A stretch of DNA of 11,510 nucleotides from JAODBQ01 sp038213195. Its GTDB lineage: Bacteria > Actinomycetota > Acidimicrobiia > Acidimicrobiales > Ilumatobacteraceae. The notes under the pieces were generated by a model. That model did not search any database, was not told the DNA's origin, and saw nothing but the letters and a program-made list of their open reading frames with translations. The DNA is taken from NCBI GenBank assembly GCA_038213195.1, contig JBBQTN010000173.1, positions 1-11,510 of the forward strand, in the 5' to 3' direction. Positions 1 to 6,548 of the stretch are shown in pieces (the first letter of the stretch is position 1; each line of letters opens with the position of its first letter). A program made the position numbers and the translations under genes.

Positions 1-135
1 CCGACCGAAGCGATCAACGGCCGACTCGAACACCTGCGTGGTTCCGCGCTCGGCTTCCGCAACCTCACCAACTACATCGCCCGAAGCCTCCTCGAAACCG
101 GCGGCTTCAGACCCCAACTACACCCTCGATTGTGA
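1..135 (+). CDS. ISL3-family transposase, C-terminal end (partial)
   Basis: The frame is open from the first base and ends at TGA 133-135, giving the last 44 residues of a protein that begins outside the window. The visible stretch reads EAINGRLEHLRGSALGFRNL, followed by TNYIARSLLETGGF. This is the characteristic end of ISL3 (IS204/IS1001/IS1096/IS1165) DDE transposases, where an N-G-(R/K)-L-E...R-x-A-x-G-F-R-N-x-x-x-Y pattern carries the catalytic Glu region and the tail. The enzyme would catalyse cut-and-paste movement of its own insertion sequence. The stop codon lies inside the element's terminal inverted repeat, which is common in compact IS. Whether the rest of the transposase is intact cannot be seen. 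Family assignment rests on the motif alone, but the match is strong. Confidence 0.85.
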   Translation, partial: PTEAINGRLEHLRGSALGFRNLTNYIARSLLETGGFRPQLHPRL

Positions 136-142
136 AGAGCCC
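118..142. repeat. probable right terminal inverted repeat of the ISL3-type element
   Basis: The bases just around the transposase stop, read on the minus strand, begin GGGCTCTTCACAATCGAGG. ISL3-family ends typically start GG(C/G)TCTT, so the outer edge of the element is probably at 141 or 142. The inner limit of the repeat is a guess because the partner at the other end is outside the window. ISL3 elements usually duplicate 8 bases of target, so the bases after 141/142 (CAATAACT or AATAACTG) would be one copy. Confidence 0.55.
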
Positions 143-171
143 AATAACTGCCGGTGTACGGAGCGGCCGAT

Positions 172-1734
172 TCAGGGCCCGAGACTTGCCCCCAGCTCGA
201 ATCGGGAGACGGGTCTCGCTAGGTGCAGGAGGTAGTAGCCGGGGGCGCGCAGCGCGACCGTTTCGAATGCGATGCCGGCACCCGTGAGCGTCGCGCTCAC
301 CTGCGCAAGGGGGGAGTAGGTGCCCGCAAGGATGTAGGTGGCCTGGAGCGGGGGATCGGGCTCGTCGGGTGTGTTGCGGACGTAGAAGTACGGCACGGTC
401 CGCGGACAGCTCGCGCCGCAGAGGTACTCGATCGTGTAGGCATCCCAGTAGCTGGCCAGGATGACGCCTGCGTTCGAGTGACGCAACGAGTCCACGAGCA
501 CCTCGGCTGACCTCCGCGAAGCCGTCGACCACGGCACCTGGTACTGCCAGCTCGTCGCGACTGCGGCCGCGACGAGTACGGCGAACGCAGGCAGGAGGCG
601 TGGGGACCGATTGGCGATGTGAGCGATCAGGACGATGAGTGCCGGCCATGCGTAGAACACGTATCGGAACTGCCCCGCGGGTTGGCCGGACAGCGGATTG
701 AGCGCACCGACGAACGGATAAGCGATCAGAATGACCGCGGCGAGGACGTTCACGCCTCTGCGAGCAGCCACGGCGATCAAGACGAGGAATGTGATCCCGA
801 GCACGAGGACGATGGGCGTGTTGGGGAGCTTTTGCCCGACCGCATGGGCCGTGTCGCCGAAGGGTTGGAACACGAGACCGCGGGCAGAGATGAGCAGTCG
901 GCGCCAGTACGGCTCGGGGTGCAGGATGATCGCCGAGGATTGCAGCGAAAGGAAGTGGGTGTGCAGGTTCCGGTACAGCCACGGCAGCGCTCCCACGAAT
1001 GCCGAGATCGCGAAGGCGAGCACACCGATCGCCCGCTGCGACTGCCGGCGAAGTGCCATCGCGACGACGACGAGACACGGAACGATGATCGTGCCGGTTT
1101 GCACCGAGGTCCAGAACGCCAAGCCGGAGGCGAGCCCGAGGAGGCAGAGCCACGCGATCCTGCGAAGGTGCGCGGCCGGCGGCGCCCTGACGGCGAGCAG
1201 CCAGACAAAGCAGGCAAGGATGACACCGACGTTGTAGGTGGTGTACTCGCGAACGCTGTAGGCGACGATCCCCAGGGGCCACACTGCGGCAAGCCCCAGA
1301 GCGACGACTCGGTTCCCGCCCGAGCGCTGTGAGATCAGCACGATCAGCACGAGGATGACGATGCTCTCCAAGAGGGCGAAGATCCTCAACGCAAAGAACG
1401 TCTGACCGAAGACCGCCTCGGCCCCGGCGATGAGGAACGTGCCGAGTGAGCCGGCGTACTGCTGGCCGGGGAAGAACGCCGCCGGGCGACCGTGGCGGAT
1501 CGACCGCGCGAGGAGCCCGGCGACGGTTTCGTCACCGTCAAGGGGAGCCTTGGAGGCGAGACCGAACCGGAACCGCAACGCGGCCGCCGTGATGACCAGC
1601 AGTAGCAGGACAACGAGCTGGCCCCTCCGGGCGCATTCCAGATCGGACCACCACGGACGGGCCCGACCCGGCGAGGGCGGCGGCGCGTCCCCGGCCGTGG
1701 AACGAACGTCCAGCCGTGGAGCTACTTCTCGCAT
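172..1734 (-). CDS. GT-C fold membrane glycosyltransferase (PMT/ArnT-like)
   Basis: A 520-residue polytopic membrane protein. After a roughly 38-residue cytoplasmic lead there are about 12 hydrophobic spans, the first at about residues 39-53, followed by a soluble C-terminal part of about 120 residues. The loop after the first span has L-D-G-D-E-T (65-70), the acidic signature of GT-C enzymes, where an Asp is the catalytic base. It is followed by P-G-Q-Q-Y-A-G-S-L (89-97), matching the GQ-x-Y-x-G-S pattern of GT39/GT83-type relatives. Family members transfer a sugar from a polyprenyl-phosphate donor on the outer face of the membrane, so this enzyme probably decorates the exported glycan or a protein; the acceptor is unknown. 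The C-terminal part has two close cysteines (C439, C443) that could form a disulfide outside the cell. I chose ATG 1734, which overlaps the upstream stop by 13 bases. A GTG at 1779 would add 15 residues and extend the overlap to 58 bases. Neither start has a clear ribosome site, suggesting coupled translation. Confidence 0.85.
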   Translation of the reverse strand: MREVAPRLDVRSTAGDAPPPSPGRARPWWSDLECARRGQLVVLLLLVITAAALRFRFGLASKAPLDGDETVAGLLARSIRHGRPAAFFPGQQYAGSLGTFLIAGAEAVFGQTFFALRIFALLESIVILVLIVLISQRSGGNRVVALGLAAVWPLGIVAYSVREYTTYNVGVILACFVWLLAVRAPPAAHLRRIAWLCLLGLASGLAFWTSVQTGTIIVPCLVVVAMALRRQSQRAIGVLAFAISAFVGALPWLYRNLHTHFLSLQSSAIILHPEPYWRRLLISARGLVFQPFGDTAHAVGQKLPNTPIVLVLGITFLVLIAVAARRGVNVLAAVILIAYPFVGALNPLSGQPAGQFRYVFYAWPALIVLIAHIANRSPRLLPAFAVLVAAAVATSWQYQVPWSTASRRSAEVLVDSLRHSNAGVILASYWDAYTIEYLCGASCPRTVPYFYVRNTPDEPDPPLQATYILAGTYSPLAQVSATLTGAGIAFETVALRAPGYYLLHLARPVSRFELGASLGP

Positions 1735-4700
1735 ACGATTTCGTACACCGTCCGAAGCCGCGCCACCGTGGCGGCCCACGAGTGAGTGACGCAGAACTGT
1801 CGCGCAGCCTCCGCGAGCTCGCGGCAGCGGCGCGGATCATCGAGGATGTCCCCGATCGTCGTGACGAGATCGCTCACCTGCACCGGAGACGGCAGATGGG
1901 CCACTGCCCCACGTGCATCCGAGAAGATCGGCACGTCGGTGACGATGGTCGGGCGGCCGACGGTCAGGACAGATCTCAGCGTTGCGCTGGATGACTCCCT
2001 GGTCTCACCATAGGGCAGCACCACCACATCACATGCGGAGAGCAGTTCGTGCGCCGTAGCTTCCGGGAGGTATTCGGTCTTCAGAGCGACGAACGGCTCG
2101 AGCCCGAGACGGCTGATCTCGGCGCTACACCTGGCCCGGTACGCCTCGGAGGACGGGTCAGGATGCAGCGCGTTCACGGCGATGATCCGAACGTCGCCGA
2201 GCGACGCGCGCAGACCGGGAAGGCTGCGGATCAGTTCGATGGTCCCCTTGTGAGGGAGGAGGAACCCGAACGTCCCGATGACCTTGGCGCGTCGATCGAC
2301 GTCGTGCTGCTTGCGCATCTCCACCATGTCGAGCTCACACGGCGCCTGACAGCCGATCGGTATCAACGTGACGTTCGACGCGACGCCGATCTCAGCGAGG
2401 AACTCGACGTCGTCGTGCTGGTGCACGATGACCTGGGCTGCACGCCGCAACGCTCCAGCTGCGTCGCGCAGGGTCAGCAGCCGGTCAGGTATCTGCAGGT
2501 CGGCGGTGCGGTGCAGGGTCACGATCACCGGTCGGGAGCCGGACTCGTCCTCGATCAGCCTGCCGAGCTCGCGGGCACTGAAGAAGCCGAAGTTGTACTG
2601 GATGTGGACGATGTCGGCTGTCGAATCGCGCAAGGCCCGGCGGAGCTCGTCGGGAGTGCTGTCGAGGTCCTGGCGCCAGGCCCTGAACGTGGACTCCTCG
2701 ACGAGCGGGTCGAGCACCATCACGCCGTGATCCGCGTAGGGCTCGACATCGGCGAACCCACCCAGTCCTTCGACAAGGGAACGCGAGTACTCGGCGATGC
2801 CGCAGCGCGAGTTCCACGTCGTGACCATCGCGACCTTGATGCCAGGCCGTCTGCGGTGGCGCTGCAGGAGGAACGCAACCCAACGATCGACCACCGCCGA
2901 CCACGAGAACTGCGTCTCGATCAACTGCTTGGCTGTTGCGACGCGTTCGATCCGCGCGCCTGCATCGGTGCCGTCGAAGGCAGCGCGCATCTCCTTCGCG
3001 AGGCTCTGCGCGTCCGGCTCCACCCACGTCGATCCTGGCACGCTGAGGTGGGTCATCGCCGGCGTCACCTCGAACGAGATGGTCGCCGCCGTCGACTCGT
3101 CGACGAAGTCGGCGAGGCCAGTCGCGGCAACGGTGATCACCGCTACCTCCGCCAACATGGCCTCCGCGACGGGAAGGCCGAAGCCCTCGCCCCGAGAGGG
3201 GTGGACGTAACTGTCGGTGAGCCAGTACAACCCACCGACCTGATCCGCCTCCAGGTCGCGGTCGATCCAACGCACGTCTGGGGGATTGGGATGGTTCCGT
3301 TTCAGCCGGGCGAGGTCCTCGCCGAGCACGTTGTGCGGATTGGGGTAGGTCTTGAGGATCAAGCTGACATCGTCATCACCGGTGAACGATGCGAAGTAGG
3401 CGTTGAGCAGAAGGTCGACACCCTTGCGAGGAAACGCCGCGCTGACGTGCAGGAACCGGAACCTGCGCAGGTCGTTCAGCTCGGGGATGCACTCGGTCGA
3501 ACCATGTGCCGGCGGATGCACCCCGACTCCAACGACCTCGATCGGCACGACGACGCCGGAGTCACGCAGAACATCTGCCACGAAGCCCGACATCACACCG
3601 ATGCCGTCGAGGTGGCGGTTGAAGTCGTGCACGTACTCCCTGGGCAGCCTGCTCTCCTCCCAGCCGAAGTACTGGAAGGTCATGGCTCCCGGAGAATCAT
3701 CCACACGCGGCGGATACATCTGCCGGATCACGATGTCCGGGTACGGCTGCGTGCTGCTCGCCGCATAGAGGCGTGCGGCGTGCGCGTGGAGCGATAGGTC
3801 GCGTTCGGTCGGTATGTAGTCACCCGGACCTTCCGTGGCGAAGATGCTGACATCGAACTCGTCGCGGCCATCGAGCCCGATCGCCAGTTCGCGATTGAGG
3901 ATCGCCAAGCTGTAGCTTGTCTCGAACGGGCCCTGGATCTGCACGCTCAACGAGTGGCGTCCGGCCGCGCACTTCTCGAGCACATTGGTCAAGAGCGCCC
4001 TCACGTCGAAGCGCTCGATCCGCCCGACACGTTGATCCTGGTGTCGGCGCACTCGGTCGCGCAGCTCGGCATCGGTCGCGAGCAGATGGGCGATCGACGC
4101 CACTGTCCACGCGTCCGCCCGATCGACGAGGATGCCGGCACCGCCCATCGTCTCGGGAACGGCCGCTTCGGCACGGGCAATGACGGGCAGACCCGCGGCC
4201 ATCGCTTCGAGCAGTGGCACCCCGAAGCCCTCGTGCTCGCTGAGGCAGACGAAGAGCCCGGACGAGGCGTAGCGGCGCCACAGTTCGGTGTCGGAGACCT
4301 TGCCGGTGAGCGTGACCTTGTGGTCGACGCGCAACCGCTTCGCCTCGTCCATCACCTCGTCGGCGTAGTCGATCATCGACGTGTCGCCGACGAACGTCAG
4401 CGCGGCTCTGTCGTTGAACGAGCGGCTGTACGCAGCGAACGCACGAACGACCTCGAGCTGATGCTTGTTCGGCGCGACGCGTCCGACGAACAGCCAATCG
4501 CGAGAGCGCTGCTCCTCGACCCGGGCGGCTCGCGCCACGCGGAAGTCGGTACGCACCGGCAGCACGTCGACGGAACTGAAGCCGGCGTCGAGCATTTCGT
4601 GGCGGTTGTGGTTCGACACGGCGATTCCGCCGACGGAGCGCTTGGCGAGCACACGCAACTGTTGGAGTCCGAGGCGGATGAAGTAGCGAAGCGAAGCGTC

Positions 4701-5006
4701 TTGGAAGAACCGGCTCGGGGTGATGCTGTGAAACACCGTCACGATCGGGGTCGGAACCCCCATCAGCTGGTCGAAGGCGGTGTGACCGATCGAATGATGG
4801 ACGAACAGCAGTTCATCCGCCGAGCCGACGTAGTGGCCGACGTCGATGACGTCCCGTGCGAGCTCGGGGGCAATGTGCTGGGCGTAGATGTTCGATTCGT
4901 ACCCGAGGGCGCGCAGCTGGTCACGGAGGAAGAACAGCTGCTGAGTGACCGCGTCGCCGCTCGCGGTGCCCGAATGGAACTGGTCCACCCTCCGCATCGT
5001 GGTCAT
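1722..5006 (-). CDS. three-module GT4-type glycosyltransferase, probable chain polymerase
   Basis: A 1094-residue cytosolic protein made of three GT-B (GT4-like) modules. Module 1 (about 1-350) has G-R-V-A-P-N-K (175-181) and an E-x7-E pair, E259/E267, in SEHEGFGVPLLEAMAAGLP. Module 2 (about 355-720) has SAAFPRKGVD (522-531) and E607/E615 in SRGEGFGLPVAEAM. Module 3 (about 723-1094) starts VAMVTTWNSRCGIAEYSRSL, has G-F-L-L-P-H-K-G (914-921) and carries P-Y-G-E-T-R-E-S-S-S (998-1007), lacking a clean E-x7-E. GT4 enzymes transfer sugars from nucleotide-sugar donors with retention of configuration. Tandem modules in one chain are known from polymerases such as E. coli WbdA, where each makes a different linkage of the repeat, so I infer a two- or three-linkage repeat. 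The start at ATG 5006 overlaps the methyltransferase stop as ATGA. An upstream in-frame extension to 5174 is Arg/Gly-rich and only shadows that gene. Confidence 0.9.
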   Translation of the reverse strand: MTTMRRVDQFHSGTASGDAVTQQLFFLRDQLRALGYESNIYAQHIAPELARDVIDVGHYVGSADELLFVHHSIGHTAFDQLMGVPTPIVTVFHSITPSRFFQDASLRYFIRLGLQQLRVLAKRSVGGIAVSNHNRHEMLDAGFSSVDVLPVRTDFRVARAARVEEQRSRDWLFVGRVAPNKHQLEVVRAFAAYSRSFNDRAALTFVGDTSMIDYADEVMDEAKRLRVDHKVTLTGKVSDTELWRRYASSGLFVCLSEHEGFGVPLLEAMAAGLPVIARAEAAVPETMGGAGILVDRADAWTVASIAHLLATDAELRDRVRRHQDQRVGRIERFDVRALLTNVLEKCAAGRHSLSVQIQGPFETSYSLAILNRELAIGLDGRDEFDVSIFATEGPGDYIPTERDLSLHAHAARLYAASSTQPYPDIVIRQMYPPRVDDSPGAMTFQYFGWEESRLPREYVHDFNRHLDGIGVMSGFVADVLRDSGVVVPIEVVGVGVHPPAHGSTECIPELNDLRRFRFLHVSAAFPRKGVDLLLNAYFASFTGDDDVSLILKTYPNPHNVLGEDLARLKRNHPNPPDVRWIDRDLEADQVGGLYWLTDSYVHPSRGEGFGLPVAEAMLAEVAVITVAATGLADFVDESTAATISFEVTPAMTHLSVPGSTWVEPDAQSLAKEMRAAFDGTDAGARIERVATAKQLIETQFSWSAVVDRWVAFLLQRHRRRPGIKVAMVTTWNSRCGIAEYSRSLVEGLGGFADVEPYADHGVMVLDPLVEESTFRAWRQDLDSTPDELRRALRDSTADIVHIQYNFGFFSARELGRLIEDESGSRPVIVTLHRTADLQIPDRLLTLRDAAGALRRAAQVIVHQHDDVEFLAEIGVASNVTLIPIGCQAPCELDMVEMRKQHDVDRRAKVIGTFGFLLPHKGTIELIRSLPGLRASLGDVRIIAVNALHPDPSSEAYRARCSAEISRLGLEPFVALKTEYLPEATAHELLSACDVVVLPYGETRESSSATLRSVLTVGRPTIVTDVPIFSDARGAVAHLPSPVQVSDLVTTIGDILDDPRRCRELAEAARQFCVTHSWAATVARLRTVYEIVCEK

Positions 5007-6538
5007 ATCCGCTTCGTCGCCACGATGGCGTAGTCCTGGAAGCCGAACACGCTCGAGACCAGCTGACGGACGGCATCGTCCAGCGGCGCGGTGCCGAGCT
5101 CCCGCGACGCGGCGACAGCCGGATGAGGCGACAACTCCATCAGCGCCACGTCGGCGAAGCCGGCCTGCTCGCACATGAACCGGAGGGTCTCGGGATGGAT
5201 CGGACGCACGTGGGAGACGTCGGCGAAGAAGTGATTGGCGAGCGCGTGGAGGCTCCGTGGGTTGATCGTCTCCATCACCAGCACTCCACCGTTGCGGAGG
5301 GCGGCGAGACTGGCTCTGATGAAACGCTCGATCTCAGGCGTCAGGAGGTGCTCGATCACCTGCGCCGAGAAGACGCCCTTGAGCGTCTCGCTCGGGCACG
5401 CCGCGAGCCAGGCCGCGCCGTCAGCCTTGACGACGGGGAGGCCCTTGGCCCTGCACACCTCGACCATGTTGTTGTCCAGATCGATGCCCATCACCTCGTG
5501 ACCAGCGGCGATCAGTACTTCCAGCATCTCTCCCCGGCCGCAACCGACGTCGACGATCAGGCCCTGCTCTCCACTCGCCGGGAACTTGGTGACGTAGTCC
5601 GCCTGGGCCTCGGCCAGCACGGTGCTGTCCCCGCGGAATCGGTCTTCGAAAGCAACGTAGTCGAACTCAGCACCGTGGGCCGAGGCTACGCCAAGGCGCT
5701 CCATCAGTTGGACCGTCTCGTCACGTAGCTTGGCCACCTCGCCCGCAGACGCCCGCTCGAGCAGGAGTCGACGGAGCTCGACGTGACCCTGTGACAGGTC
5801 GCTGACGTCCTCGACGCCACGTGCGGTCTCTGCCTCCAGCATCTCGACGTGGCGATTGACGGCTTCGACCCTCTCCACCGAGGCCTGGAGCTCGCGGCGC
5901 GCGGTGGTCAGCTCCTCGGCCACGGAGGCGATCGATGCTCGCACGGTTCCCGCCTGGTCTTCGAGCAGGGCCGCCTGGTCGGCGCGGTTCCGGGCGAGAG
6001 CCCTGCGCTGAACCTCGAGATCACGGCGAAGCGTGTCCACTTCGAACCGTGCATCCCTGAGCTCGAGGTACGTGCGACGGGTCGCGAGCACCGCCTCCGT
6101 CGCGAACCGTGCGATCTCGGCGTCCAGCTCGTGCTGCTCGTGCCAGCGCTGTTCGACGTACCAGCGAGTTGTCTTGTGGATCGCTCGCTTGACCAACCGT
6201 CGCGCCCGCCCGCGCACCCCAGTCGTCGCGGCGATGCCTGGTTGGACGATCGTGCCCCACAGCTCGTGGAGCAACTCGGCGCGCCGTGCCGCTTCGATGT
6301 AGGGGTGCGGACTCGACCGCTTCGCAGGGGGGTCCAGGTCGATCGACGCGGTGTCGACGTGTGAGAGCAGCTCCAGGACCCGTGCCTCGAACTCGAGCGG
6401 ATCGATCACCTGCGGAGAGATCCGAATGGATGTGCCCGAGCGGGCGGGGGAGTTCGGCACGGCAGCAGAGACTACCGGCTGGGGTGGCGAGCCCCCGGGA
6501 ACGCCTGGGAGGTCGGGCGTGCCGGCGAGCACGCGCAC
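5003..6538 (-). CDS. coiled-coil SAM-dependent methyltransferase, candidate chain terminator
   Basis: A 511-residue protein. Residues 1-45 are Pro/Gly-rich. Residues 105-135 hold a basic stretch (RGRARRLVKRAIHKTTRWYV) that could lie on the membrane. Residues about 140-285 are rich in A/E/L/R/Q with heptad-like spacing and look like a long coiled coil. Residues about 293-511 form a class I methyltransferase: motif I V-D-V-G-C-G-R-G-E (329-337), the post-motif acid in G-I-D-L-D (351-355), and FSAQVIEHL (390-398). It would move a methyl group from SAM to a sugar. It lies between the wzt-like gene and the three-module polymerase gene, so it may cap the chain as WbdD does in E. coli O8/O9a, although WbdD has its methyltransferase first and the coiled coil last. 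No kinase domain is visible. The GTG at 6538 is 2 bases from a run of six G; a second in-frame GTG at 6532 has better spacing (8 bases), so the true start may be two codons later. It could instead methylate internal residues. Confidence 0.87.
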   Translation of the reverse strand: MRVLAGTPDLPGVPGGSPPQPVVSAAVPNSPARSGTSIRISPQVIDPLEFEARVLELLSHVDTASIDLDPPAKRSSPHPYIEAARRAELLHELWGTIVQPGIAATTGVRGRARRLVKRAIHKTTRWYVEQRWHEQHELDAEIARFATEAVLATRRTYLELRDARFEVDTLRRDLEVQRRALARNRADQAALLEDQAGTVRASIASVAEELTTARRELQASVERVEAVNRHVEMLEAETARGVEDVSDLSQGHVELRRLLLERASAGEVAKLRDETVQLMERLGVASAHGAEFDYVAFEDRFRGDSTVLAEAQADYVTKFPASGEQGLIVDVGCGRGEMLEVLIAAGHEVMGIDLDNNMVEVCRAKGLPVVKADGAAWLAACPSETLKGVFSAQVIEHLLTPEIERFIRASLAALRNGGVLVMETINPRSLHALANHFFADVSHVRPIHPETLRFMCEQAGFADVALMELSPHPAVAASRELGTAPLDDAVRQLVSSVFGFQDYAIVATKRI

Positions 6539-6540
6539 AG

Positions 6541-6546
6541 CCCCCC
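6541..6546 (-). promoter_or_regulatory. G-run ribosome site for the methyltransferase gene
   Basis: Six consecutive G (minus strand) lie between the Wzt stop (6549-6551) and two in-frame GTG codons. The spacing is 2 bases to GTG 6538 and 8 bases to GTG 6532, which favours the second as the real start. The site is not a perfect AGGAGG match. Confidence 0.45.
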
Positions 6547-6548
6547 GT

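Larger units (their letters stand above)
1..142 (+). mobile_element. right end of an ISL3-family insertion sequence (partial)
   Basis: A transposase C-terminus followed immediately by a GGCTCTT-type end marks the right extremity of an insertion sequence whose body lies to the left of the window. Its edge is about 30 bases from the stop codon of the GT-C gene at 172, which is transcribed towards it. The insertion therefore sits in or just after the 3' end of the polysaccharide operon and may separate it from its native terminator or from further genes. I see no convincing hairpin terminator in bases 143-171. Confidence 0.7.

Noticed and set aside
143..171. A terminator for the polysaccharide operon
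   Set aside because: I found no stem with a following T-run (minus strand) in these bases. Termination may occur inside the insertion sequence or by Rho.
107..1282. A 391-codon minus-strand frame overlapping the GT-C gene
   Set aside because: It is an out-of-frame Arg-rich shadow of the membrane protein, with no hydrophobic spans or motifs.
2049..3797. A 582-codon open frame on the plus strand opposite the three-module glycosyltransferase
   Set aside because: The translation is Arg/Asp/Val/His-rich without any family motif, and the opposite strand carries three clear GT4 modules over the same bases. Long antisense frames are expected at this GC content.
5007..5174. A 56-codon N-terminal extension of the three-module protein
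   Set aside because: It is Arg/Gly-rich, lies wholly within the end of the methyltransferase gene, and the ATGA overlap at 5003-5006 gives a natural start at the first residue of the first module.
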